DNA of 7,359 nucleotides, taken from Ktedonobacteraceae bacterium (GTDB lineage: Bacteria; Chloroflexota; Ktedonobacteria; Ktedonobacterales; Ktedonobacteraceae). The stretch spans positions 1 through 7,359 of the forward strand of contig JADBKA010000235.1 in the NCBI GenBank assembly GCA_014896635.1, in the 5' to 3' direction. The notes below the pieces were generated by a model, which had not been told where the DNA came from, did no database searches, and was given only the letters and a program-made list of their open reading frames with translations. Each line of letters starts with the position of its first letter. Within the stretch, counting starts at the first letter, position 1. A program made the translations under genes and the position numbers. Below, piece by piece: positions 1-5,928 of the stretch.

Positions 1-343
1 CTTCCTTCAGTTCGCACCTATGGGGCTTGCCTTCGCCCTGGACCCTTGCTTTTCGTATCCTTATCCTATACTGATTACAATACACGCTCCACTTCACAGT
101 TTGATCACAAAGGCGCACCCATACATCACAAATGATGATGGCAGACAAAAAAATCTGCTCGCAGGCACCAGAGGTGCGGCCTGAGAAGCGAGAAAAGCAG
201 TATTTGCTGAGCTAGAACAGTTTGCATGCATAATAGCGCCATGATATGATAGGGAGTGGGTTGCATCCGGGGCATCCCTTTATTGTGAAGGTTCTCGTGA
301 CGATCAAAAGAGAGTGTTAGGAGGCGGGTCAGGGAACTTCTTC

Positions 344-373
344 TTGACTTGCCATCATGTGTGCAGGTAAGGT
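344..373 (+). promoter_or_regulatory. Possible hsp20 promoter
   Basis: TTGACT at 344-349 matches the -35 consensus in five of six positions. It is followed after 18 bases by TAAGGT (368-373), a poor -10. The palindrome GGTATACC at 375-382 lies just downstream and could be an operator or part of the initiation region. The weak -10 means a dedicated stress sigma factor or an activator is possible; the assignment is tentative. Confidence 0.3.
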
Positions 374-402
374 TGGTATACCGTAACAGGCAAGCAGGCC
401 GA

Positions 403-430
403 GGGAGTTACACTCCCGAAGCAAAGGAGG
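403..430 (+). promoter_or_regulatory. hsp20 leader hairpin and Shine-Dalgarno
   Basis: A perfect 6-bp stem, GGGAGT (403-408) and ACTCCC (412-417) with a TAC loop, sits just before the strong ribosome site AAGGAGG (424-430), 7 bases before the ATG. CTCC (413-416) in the downstream arm is also complementary to GGAG (426-429) of the ribosome site. Two mutually exclusive foldings are therefore possible: one leaves the ribosome site free and the other covers it. The site itself decides the hsp20 start. A regulatory role is inference. Confidence 0.45.
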
Positions 431-437
431 AAAGCTT

Positions 438-899
438 ATGTCGATCATGCGTCGAGATCCTTTCGAGATGTTCATGCCTCTGCGCGAGGCGATGAATCGT
501 CTATTTGAGGAGAGCTTTATCGGGCCGCCAGCCGAGTTCTTCTGGGGCCGTACTTTCCCTGTGGATGTCTATGAATCAACAGACAAGCAGCAGTACATCG
601 TCGAGGCATCCCTGCCGGGCCTCAAACCTGAAGATATCCAGGTCACAGCAGAGGGTGACACGTTGAGCATCCGCGCGATGAAGAAGGAAGAGACGAAGGT
701 TGAGCGAGGCAACTACATCCGCCACGAGCGATATGCAGGGGAGATGAGCCGAACGGTGACGCTGCCCACAAGCATCGAGCCTGACAGGGTGCAGGCCACC
801 TACGAGCATGGCATCCTGCGATTGTCCATTCCCAAGTCGGCGGCGATGAAGCCAAAGCAGATCCCGGTCCAGGTAAGAGAGGCAACCGGCACGCGCTAA
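438..899 (+). CDS. Hsp20/alpha-crystallin family small heat-shock protein
   Basis: This is an ATP-independent cytoplasmic holdase that binds unfolding proteins in large oligomers and keeps them refoldable by DnaK/ClpB. The 153-residue length is typical of bacterial Hsp20. After an N-terminal arm (about 1-40, with the common RRDPFEMF.PLREAMNRLFEE pattern split by short variations) comes the alpha-crystallin domain at about 41-133. It ends in the conserved G-I-L signature (residues 125-127) within YEHGILRLSIPK. The C-terminal tail contains I-P-V (142-144), the I-x-I/V motif that docks into a neighbouring subunit. The ATG at 438 is preceded by AAGGAGG at a 7-base distance, so the start is secure. 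It is a monocistronic unit, since a strong hairpin terminator follows at 1001. No CIRCE site is visible, so HrcA control is not supported; the leader hairpin may matter instead. Confidence 0.95.
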   Translation: MSIMRRDPFEMFMPLREAMNRLFEESFIGPPAEFFWGRTFPVDVYESTDKQQYIVEASLPGLKPEDIQVTAEGDTLSIRAMKKEETKVERGNYIRHERYAGEMSRTVTLPTSIEPDRVQATYEHGILRLSIPKSAAMKPKQIPVQVREATGTR

Positions 900-998
900 G
901 CACAGGATCACTCAATCGGGAAAGGGGGCTAGAGTTCTCCTCTGGCGAACCGATGGGGTTCAGGTGTCTCTGACTCTTCCCCCATATTTTTCCCATGA

Positions 999-1039
999 AG
1001 AGGGATAGCAGGAAACGTTTCCTGCTGTCCCTTTCTCTT
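999..1039 (+). terminator. Rho-independent terminator after hsp20
   Basis: A 16-base inverted repeat runs from 1001-1016 to 1017-1032, with one T-G wobble (1006/1027), all other positions pairing, and a tight ACGT loop at the centre (1015-1018). It is followed directly by a pyrimidine/T-rich stretch TTTCTCTT. The opposite strand has no T tract beside the stem, so it reads as a terminator for hsp20 on the + strand. It also insulates ctaG from hsp20 transcription. Confidence 0.8.
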
Positions 1040-1066
1040 GCTTTCTCTGGCGGGTAACGCTAGAAT
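1038..1066 (+). promoter_or_regulatory. Candidate ctaG promoter
   Basis: TTGCTT (1038-1043) and TAGAAT (1061-1066) are separated by exactly 17 bases. The -10 matches consensus in five of six positions; the -35 has only the TTG core. It lies immediately after the hsp20 terminator, as expected for a separate unit. Initiation near 1073 would give a leader of about 100 nt before the preferred ATG at 1172. Confidence 0.45.
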
Positions 1067-1171
1067 TACTATGTGATATTTTCCTACTTCAGCGTATCGC
1101 TGACTTTGCATAACTTTGCAAGTCTGCGTCGATGTACAGAAACGAACGGCAATGCCTTGAAGGGTTGGACA

Positions 1172-2068
1172 ATGAACAATACTTCCTGGATGACCCAGTG
1201 GAACTGGGAGCCATCATTGATACTTGGCACTATCGTGCTGATCGGTCTCTATCTCTACGCTATTGGACCGCTGCGCGTGAAGTACGCACTAGGACCACAG
1301 GTACCTTTCTGGCGCGCTTTCTCTTTTTTGCTAGGAGTTGATCTTATCTTTCTTGCAATTTTCTCGCCCATTGACAAGCTCGGCGAGTCCTATCTCTTCA
1401 GCGTCCACATGATTCAGCATATGCTGTTTTCACTGGCCGCGCCTCCGTTGATACTGCTCGGTCTGCCCGCATGGCTGTTCCAGCCGCTCCTGCGCAATCG
1501 TTTTATATTCAGAGCGGGCAAGATCCTGACCTGGCCGGTATTGACCTCGCTGCTCTTTAACGGTGTCCTCTGGCTCTGGCACGCGCCACCGCTCTATGAT
1601 GCCGCCATTGCGAATCGGGGGCTACACCTTTTCAGCCACCTCTGCTACATCGTCACCGGTCTTCTGTTCTGGTGGCCACTACTCAGTCCTTTGAAGGAAG
1701 GCTGGACACCGCTTCCCACCATTACGAAGCTGTTCTACATCTTTTTCAACGATATGTCGATGGTACTGCTCGGAGCCGGTCTGACCTTCATGCCACCGCT
1801 CTACACGCGCTACCTGGCAGCTCCTCGCCTGTGGGGGATCTCCGCCGAGATGGACCAGCAACTGGGAGGGCAGTTCATGTGGGTCGTCGGCAGCCTCTTC
1901 CTGATCGTCGTTGCCATGATCCTGCTCGGACGCTGGCTGCTCGAACAGGAACGGAAAGAGCAGGAAAAGCAGGAAAGGCTTCTGGCCGCACAGGAAGATA
2001 GCGAAAATGTGGAGAACGTGAGAAGCGGAAGGAGTGAGATAGCTCATCCGGTCTCCGAACGCGCATAA
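1172..2068 (+). CDS. ctaG: CtaG-like cytochrome c oxidase assembly membrane protein
   Basis: This is a polytopic inner-membrane protein of the caa3-type CtaG family, needed for active caa3 oxidase in Bacillus and probably involved in copper-centre assembly. From the chosen start it is 298 residues with about seven hydrophobic segments, near 15-34, 47-64, 76-98, 118-136, 151-171, 186-208 and 236-258. Family hallmarks are the H-x2-Q-H motif (H79, H83) in the third segment, WLWHAPP around H137, H152 and H156 at the fifth, NDMSM, and DQQLGGQ at 227-233. The tail after 256 is highly charged (EQERKEQEKQ) and cytoplasm-like. The frame stays open upstream to an ATG at 1073, but those 33 residues are not membrane-protein-like; ATG 1172 has GAAGGG 7 bases upstream and begins just before the first membrane segment. 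No oxidase subunit genes are adjacent, so it acts in trans to a cox cluster elsewhere. Confidence 0.85.
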   Translation: MNNTSWMTQWNWEPSLILGTIVLIGLYLYAIGPLRVKYALGPQVPFWRAFSFLLGVDLIFLAIFSPIDKLGESYLFSVHMIQHMLFSLAAPPLILLGLPAWLFQPLLRNRFIFRAGKILTWPVLTSLLFNGVLWLWHAPPLYDAAIANRGLHLFSHLCYIVTGLLFWWPLLSPLKEGWTPLPTITKLFYIFFNDMSMVLLGAGLTFMPPLYTRYLAAPRLWGISAEMDQQLGGQFMWVVGSLFLIVVAMILLGRWLLEQERKEQEKQERLLAAQEDSENVENVRSGRSEIAHPVSERA

Positions 2069-2096
2069 CAACACAGAATAAAAAGCTCTGCCGGCA

Positions 2097-2113
2097 CTCC
2101 TGCTGTTCAGGAG
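2097..2113 (+). terminator. Weak hairpin after ctaG
   Basis: CTCCTG (2097-2102) and CAGGAG (2108-2113) form a perfect 6-bp stem with a 5-base loop, 29 bases after the ctaG stop codon. AGGAG can alternatively pair with CTCCT at 2124-2128, which is followed by TT. There is no proper T tract after the first stem, so its role as a ctaG terminator is only possible. Confidence 0.3.
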
Positions 2114-2143
2114 AAATTACGCGCTCCTTTGTAGTTCTCTCCC

Positions 2144-2172
2144 TTGACATCTTTTGCGCTCTCTGTCATAAT
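2144..2172 (+). promoter_or_regulatory. Strong promoter of the parA-nth unit
   Basis: TTGACA (2144-2149) is a perfect -35 and CATAAT (2167-2172) a five-of-six -10, with a 17-base spacer. This is the best housekeeping-type promoter in the window. Initiation near 2179 would produce a leader of about 165-190 nt before parA, long enough for regulation. Confidence 0.75.
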
Positions 2173-2247
2173 CGCTCTAATCTCAGGCAATTTATTCTCT
2201 GGCAGAACTCACATTTATTGTGAAATATCCCGATGCTTCGATTGTCT

Positions 2248-2304
2248 GAGCGGCGGGAACGTGCGCGGATATCCCCCGGCTCTTTCTCCCTTTTAACAAA
2301 GAGC
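2248..2304 (+). promoter_or_regulatory. Structured parA leader with alternative hairpins
   Basis: Two helices compete for the same bases. Helix A pairs 2248-2258 (GAGCGGCGGGA) with 2272-2282 (TCCCCCGGCTC), with two mismatches, and is followed by a T/C-rich run at 2283-2294, a terminator-like layout. Helix B pairs GCTCTTT (2279-2285) with AAAGAGC (2298-2304), seven perfect pairs around a 12-base loop, and would destroy helix A. This resembles an attenuator/anti-attenuator. No riboswitch consensus was recognised, and the purine/pyrimidine bias here makes chance pairing easier. Confidence 0.35.
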
Positions 2305-2322
2305 AAAAGAGAATGGGAATCG

Positions 2323-2335
2323 CCCGAATTTCGGG
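2323..2335 (+). repeat. Palindrome just before parA
   Basis: CCCGAATTTCGGG is a 13-base inverted repeat (arms CCCGAA/TTCGGG around a central T). It ends 7 bases before the upstream ATG (2343) and 34 before the preferred ATG (2370) of parA. It could be an operator for an autoregulator, as is common for par operons, or an RNA hairpin at the ribosome entry region. No second copy was seen. Confidence 0.35.
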
Positions 2336-2369
2336 ATAGTTTATGGTTTATTTTTATAAAAAAAAGCAC

Positions 2370-3221
2370 ATGGCATACATCATCACAATCATTAATTTTA
2401 AGGGTGGCGTTGGCAAGACGACAACTGCTATCGAACTTTCTACCTCGCTCGCCAGGCACTATGGGCGCCGCTCTCTGCTGATCGACCTGGACCCGCAGGC
2501 CAGCGCGACGTTCTACGTGATGGAGCAGGAACGCTGGAAGCAGTGGAAAGATGTGAAAGGCACTACCTACGATCTTTTTCAGCAGCGCGATGGGGGGTTT
2601 CCTGTTCGCAATGCTATCGTCCACGATGTAATCGAAGGGCCAGCAGCAGTACCGGGTTTCGACCTGCTGCCATCCAATCCTGAGCTGGTCGATGTAGACC
2701 TGAGCCTGACCGATTTCGTCAGCCACAACATTCTCCAGCGCTACCTCGACGAGATCCGCCAGGATTACGACTATGTGATTTGTGATTGTCCGCCCAATTT
2801 TAATCCCGTGACACGCAACAGCCTCTGGGCCAGCGATGCCTATGTTGTTCCCACCGTCCCTGATTTTCTCTCAACCTACGGCATCGGCCTGCTACAACGC
2901 TCGGTCAACAAACTCTTTACACCTGTACGCGAACAACAGCACTTCAGCGGGCCGATCCTGGGCGGCATCATCCTGACACGCATCAAAACACAGGTAGTGC
3001 TCCACAACTACTACTGCGAACAGGTGCGCCTGGACTACCCCGGTAAGGTATTCAAACACACCATCAGCGATAGTATCAGGGTGGCTTCTGCTGCCGATGA
3101 TCGCCTGCCTATCAGCGCTCTCCCCAATCCCAGAGACCAGCAGGCCACGCTTCAGGAACAGTTCAAGAATCTGGCAGGCGAGTTTATCAGCCGTATCTAT
3201 CACCTGTGCGCGCACAAATAA
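2370..3221 (+). CDS. ParA/Soj/MinD-type partition ATPase
   Basis: This is a dimerising P-loop ATPase of the ParA family, which binds DNA non-specifically in the ATP state and moves DNA or protein cargo over the nucleoid. The protein has 283 residues from ATG 2370. It starts directly with the beta strand leading to the deviant Walker A motif KGGVGKTT (K11-T18, signature lysine K11), then Walker A' DLDPQ (39-43), and a Walker B-like DYDYVICDCPP (132-142). An ATG at 2343 would add MVYFYKKKH. Neither ATG has a good ribosome site; 2370 is favoured because the conserved fold begins there, and the A8 run just upstream may aid SD-less initiation. There is no N-terminal helix-turn-helix, so it is a short (type Ib/Soj-like) ParA rather than a P1 type. 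No ParB gene follows; the next gene (32 bases on) encodes a small possible DNA-binding protein. The actual cargo is unknown. Confidence 0.9.
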   Translation: MAYIITIINFKGGVGKTTTAIELSTSLARHYGRRSLLIDLDPQASATFYVMEQERWKQWKDVKGTTYDLFQQRDGGFPVRNAIVHDVIEGPAAVPGFDLLPSNPELVDVDLSLTDFVSHNILQRYLDEIRQDYDYVICDCPPNFNPVTRNSLWASDAYVVPTVPDFLSTYGIGLLQRSVNKLFTPVREQQHFSGPILGGIILTRIKTQVVLHNYYCEQVRLDYPGKVFKHTISDSIRVASAADDRLPISALPNPRDQQATLQEQFKNLAGEFISRIYHLCAHK

Positions 3222-3253
3222 CTCGTATTCCACGATAAGGAGTAGCAAAGTCT

Positions 3254-3616
3254 ATGAATACACGCTTTACTATCGAACAACTGGAACGCATGAAGACACA
3301 TGACATCGCCGAACTCCTCAGTAATGTGGTGCTACTGCTGCGGCGCCTACCCAATATCGAGTGCCGCCAGCTTATGCAGGTGGCGAGCGAGGCTGCGGCG
3401 GCAGAGGAACCAGCGCAGGCGGAGCGCGCTCCCCGCTTTATCACGCTGACACCCGAAGAACTCAAAGGGAAAAAGGTGGACGAGTTGAAACAGATCGCGC
3501 GTGACCTGGAACTGCCCATCCCCTCACGCATCAAAAAAGATGAGCTGATACGCAAATTACTTTCACGGCGCGGGCAGACTCACAGCGAACAGTACGCTAT
3601 CCAGGACGTTAAATGA
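3254..3616 (+). CDS. Small protein with C-terminal SAP/Rho-N-like module
   Basis: This 120-residue protein is not assigned to a named family. An amphipathic helical N-terminal part (about 5-43, with NVVLLLRRLP) may mediate dimerisation or contact with ParA. An Ala/Glu/Pro-rich linker follows (44-60). The C-terminal part at about 66-106 reads LTPEELKG..VDELKQIARDL and then IKKDELIRKLLS. This two-helix pattern with a K-K-D-E-L-I turn is what SAP, HeH/LEM and Rho N-terminal domains show, and these usually bind nucleic acid. AAGGAG at 3237-3242 stands 11 bases before the ATG. The gene starts 32 bases after parA and overlaps nth by the 4 bases ATGA, so all three are probably co-transcribed and this gene is translationally coupled to nth. 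A DNA-binding, ParB-substitute role is inference; a general nucleoid-associated role is the main alternative. Confidence 0.75.
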   Translation: MNTRFTIEQLERMKTHDIAELLSNVVLLLRRLPNIECRQLMQVASEAAAAEEPAQAERAPRFITLTPEELKGKKVDELKQIARDLELPIPSRIKKDELIRKLLSRRGQTHSEQYAIQDVK

Positions 3617-4299
3617 AGCGCAAAACGGAAGTGATGCAACTTACCTCTTACAGGGGACCGGAGCCATCTTCGCCGGAACACGTCAGAGCGATCATCGCCG
3701 AACTGCGCCGTCTTTATCCACATGCAGCCTGCTCGCTGCACTTCTCCAATCCGCTCGAACTGCTCATCGCTACCCAGCTCTCTGCGCAATGCACCGATGA
3801 GCGGGTGAACCAGGTGACCGCGACGCTCTTCAAGAAGTACCGCAGCGCCGCCGATTATGCTCACGCCAGCCAGGAAGAACTGGAGCAGGATATCAGATCT
3901 ACCGGCTTCTACCGTAACAAGGCGAGGAACATTCGCGCCGCCTGTCAGCGTATTTTGGACGAGTATGGTGGTGAGGTGCCGCGCACAATGCCGGATCTGC
4001 TCAGCCTGGCGGGAGTAGCGCGCAAGACGGCCAATGTGGTGCTCGGTAATGGCTTTGGTATCGTGGTCGGTTTTGTCGTCGATACGCACATCGGGCGGCT
4101 CGCGCGGCGCCTGGGCTGGACGAGCAACAAAGATCCGGTCAAAGTCGAACAGGATCTGATGCGGATAATCCCTCAGCAGGACTGGCTTGACCTCTCGCAT
4201 CTCTTGATCTTTCATGGCCGTGCAATCTGTGACGCGCGCAAACCGCTCTGCACACAGTGTACGCTGGCTCAGCTCTGCCCGTCGGCTCGCCTCTCATGA
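3613..4299 (+). CDS. nth: Endonuclease III (DNA glycosylase/AP lyase)
   Basis: This base-excision repair enzyme removes oxidised pyrimidines from DNA and cleaves the abasic strand by beta-elimination. The 228 residues match the usual 210-230. The sequence shows LLIATQLSAQCTD (50-62), typical of the family's first helices, and a helix-hairpin-helix LAGVARKTA (132-140) with catalytic Lys138. The catalytic Asp157 lies in VVDTHIGRLARR. A C-terminal [4Fe-4S] cluster has the exact C-x6-C-x2-C-x5-C spacing (C206, C213, C216, C222). The hairpin normally reads LPGVGxKTA; here Pro and the second Gly are both Ala. The ATG overlaps the preceding stop (ATGA), indicating coupling. The TGA is interlocked with the stop codon of the convergent acyltransferase, with no terminator between them. 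Confidence 0.95.
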   Translation: MKRKTEVMQLTSYRGPEPSSPEHVRAIIAELRRLYPHAACSLHFSNPLELLIATQLSAQCTDERVNQVTATLFKKYRSAADYAHASQEELEQDIRSTGFYRNKARNIRAACQRILDEYGGEVPRTMPDLLSLAGVARKTANVVLGNGFGIVVGFVVDTHIGRLARRLGWTSNKDPVKVEQDLMRIIPQQDWLDLSHLLIFHGRAICDARKPLCTQCTLAQLCPSARLS

Positions 4300-4977
4300 G
4301 GATGTACCATATGCTCCCCGCTGCTGCGCCGGCAGCAGATCCGCAATGCGCTGCATCATCTCTGTGGTGATAAGCTGCAAGCTCTCCTTGCGTGAGAGGT
4401 TGGGCGGAACAGTAGGGATATACGGCTTGCCAATCGCAATATGTACATACGGATGTAGCCCCCCACCTGGACGCAGCACTCGCCGTGTCCCATTGTGCGC
4501 GATGGGCAGCACAGTCGCGCCGCTCCGCAAAGCCAGCATGGCTGCACCGGTGCGCCCGGCCAGCATCTGCTCCTGCCGCTCAACCGTTCCTTCTGGGAAA
4601 ACTACTAACGCCCGTCCCACTTTCAGATAAGCGAGAGCCTGCTCCAGCGCCGCGCGATCACTCTCGCCTCGTCTAACTGCTATCTGTCCCGTCAGGCGTA
4701 ATAGCCAGCCCACCACCAGCCAGTGGAGAATCTCTTTCTTCGCAAAGAACCAGGCACGGCGTGGTAGCATAATGCCGAGCAGCAACGGATCAAACCAGCT
4801 CAGGTGATTGGAAACAATGAGCAACGGCCCGCTCGCCGGCACCTGTTCGCGTCCTTCCACCGTGCAGCGGCAGACGAACGGCAGCAGCAGTCGCAGCAGA
4901 AAACGCAATGTAAAGTAGATGATGCTACTGATCATATCTCTAGCTTTTATATCATATACACGTGATGTCCGTGTCAT
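4294..4977 (-). CDS. PlsC-type 1-acyl-glycerol-3-phosphate acyltransferase
   Basis: This membrane-associated acyltransferase of the PlsC/LPLAT family probably acylates lysophosphatidic acid to phosphatidic acid. Numbered from an in-frame ATG at 4989, the four family motifs are present: NHLSWFD (catalytic H62 and D67), GQIAVRRGE (101-109), FPEGT (131-135) and VLPIAHNGT (160-168). A hydrophobic segment (about 20-40) precedes them and would anchor the enzyme. I chose ATG 4977 (residue 5 of that numbering), giving 227 residues, because it forms an ATGA overlap with the stop codon of the upstream lipid kinase. ATG 4989 and ATG 4935 are alternatives; none has a strong ribosome site. The codons for residues 1-20 lie in an AT-rich patch unlike the rest of the gene. 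Exact acceptor and acyl donor cannot be read from the sequence. Confidence 0.88.
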   Translation of the reverse strand: MTRTSRVYDIKARDMISSIIYFTLRFLLRLLLPFVCRCTVEGREQVPASGPLLIVSNHLSWFDPLLLGIMLPRRAWFFAKKEILHWLVVGWLLRLTGQIAVRRGESDRAALEQALAYLKVGRALVVFPEGTVERQEQMLAGRTGAAMLALRSGATVLPIAHNGTRRVLRPGGGLHPYVHIAIGKPYIPTVPPNLSRKESLQLITTEMMQRIADLLPAQQRGAYGTSS

Positions 4978-5888
4978 ACGCGAATCCATAGCGCGCCCGG
5001 CAAGATCTCCGCATGATAGCTCTGAGCGCAGGTTGTTTCGCCGTCCAGCAGCGCATTTACCATGCGACGGCCCTCGATGCGGATACGCCGCGCATGATAG
5101 AACGTCACTTCCGGCAGGTCGGCATGCTCGCCGCGCTGTACTGTTGGCAGGAGGGTCAGTGCGCGCCGCCAGGGCGTGTAGTGGATGGCGCAGATATCGA
5201 ACAGTCCATCGGCAGGATCGGCAAAAGGATTGATGCGGAAACCGGCGCCATAGCTCGGACCGATGGTGACGGCGATCAATACGTACCGCTTCTCAAAGCC
5301 GCCGCTCTCTATCTCTTCATCCATGCTCACGGTAAGCCAGGGACAGCGATGATAGCCGAAGATGAGCTGGCGCAGGGCGGCGGTATAGTAGAGGCGTGAA
5401 CCATTCATCAACGGCCACTTTTTCATGCGTTCGGTAGCCAGTGCGATATCGGCATCGAGTCCGACGCCGAACGAGTTGACGAAGTAGCACCCGTTGACCA
5501 CGCCGGCATCTATATCGACCAGTCTGCCGTCAAAGGCGCGCTCGATGGCGGGTTCGGGTTCCATCGGCAATTTCAAAGCATACTGTGCGAAGTCGTTGCC
5601 GGTGCCGGCGGCAATGATGCCGAGCGGAACGCGCCTGCCGGCGGCCAGCAGCCCGTTCACGACTTCGTGAACTGAGCCGTCTCCGCCGACGACGATCACG
5701 GGCCGTCCTTCCCTGGCGGCCAGCTCTGCTCGCTCTCGCGCTTCGCCCGGCCTGGTTGTTTCGATATACTCTGCCTGCTCTCGCTCGACTCGCTCACACA
5801 CCAGCGCACGATGCCTGCCCATATGCCCGCGATTGGCCGCAGGATTGAGGATGACAAGAGGTCTTGAGGATTCTTCCGGGGTTCTCAT
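4974..5888 (-). CDS. Diacylglycerol kinase-like lipid kinase (DagK/YegS family)
   Basis: This soluble or peripheral lipid kinase probably phosphorylates diacylglycerol to phosphatidic acid using ATP. The 304 residues match the DagK/YegS/BmrU family. The N-terminal nucleotide domain begins LVILNPAANRG (11-21), then the family signature GGDGSVHEVVNG (68-79) and GTGNDFA (95-101). The C-terminal lipid-binding domain contains NSFGVGLDADI and ends with the DGE motif (282-284) that contributes the catalytic base in DagB-type kinases. AAAGGAG (5904-5898) stands 9 bases before the ATG, so the start is well supported. It is the first gene of a two-gene unit with the PlsC-type acyltransferase (ATGA overlap), which supports a glycerolipid role. 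Some family members use sphingosine or undecaprenol-like lipids, so the exact substrate is uncertain. Confidence 0.9.
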   Translation of the reverse strand: MRTPEESSRPLVILNPAANRGHMGRHRALVCERVEREQAEYIETTRPGEARERAELAAREGRPVIVVGGDGSVHEVVNGLLAAGRRVPLGIIAAGTGNDFAQYALKLPMEPEPAIERAFDGRLVDIDAGVVNGCYFVNSFGVGLDADIALATERMKKWPLMNGSRLYYTAALRQLIFGYHRCPWLTVSMDEEIESGGFEKRYVLIAVTIGPSYGAGFRINPFADPADGLFDICAIHYTPWRRALTLLPTVQRGEHADLPEVTFYHARRIRIEGRRMVNALLDGETTCAQSYHAEILPGALWIRV

Positions 5889-5928
5889 AGGGTGCCGCTC
5901 CTTTGCTCGATGAGGGTATTTGCGCCCG

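Larger units (their letters stand above)
1..437. other. Non-coding region upstream of hsp20
   Basis: I find no convincing gene in this stretch. Frame 1 is open from the window edge to a TGA at 133-135, and frame 2 is open to 184 with an ATG at 20. Neither has a ribosome site or a recognisable protein, so both are probably chance, although the very end of a gene entering from the left cannot be excluded. The region holds a compact hairpin at 162-183 (CAGG/CCTG outer stem, CACC/GGTG inner stem) and a second small inverted repeat GCAGA/TCTGC at 141-158 whose loop is an A7 run. The last 100 bases are the presumed promoter and leader of hsp20. No CIRCE element (TTAGCACTC-N9-GAGTGCTAA) is present; only a lone, imperfect right half (GAGTGTTAG, 312-320) was found. 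Confidence 0.6.

Noticed and set aside
20..184. 54-codon open frame from ATG 20
   Set aside because: No ribosome site, no recognisable sequence, and composition typical of a chance frame.
294..320. CIRCE heat-shock operator near hsp20
   Set aside because: Only an imperfect right half (GAGTGTTAG) exists; the left half at the required 9-base distance does not match.
1073..1171. Upstream extension of ctaG from ATG 1073
   Set aside because: The extra 33 residues look like translated leader, no ribosome site precedes that ATG, and the likely transcription start is at about 1073.
2209..2223. TCACA-N5-TGTGA inverted repeat as a CRP-like site
   Set aside because: The half-sites are in the reverse order of a CRP site (TGTGA-N6-TCACA). 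It sits downstream of the promoter and could be a chance 5-bp hairpin.
2214..2224. TTTATTGTGAA also present at 279-289
   Set aside because: An 11-base repeat is expected several times by chance in a window this size, and no wider similarity surrounds the two copies.
2166..2726. Minus-strand open frame of 186 codons over the parA start
   Set aside because: It is antisense to the Walker A region of parA and to the parA promoter leader, with no family features.
3580..4215. Minus-strand open frame of 211 codons
   Set aside because: It is antisense to nth, which has full catalytic and iron-sulfur motifs. The antisense protein shows nothing recognisable.
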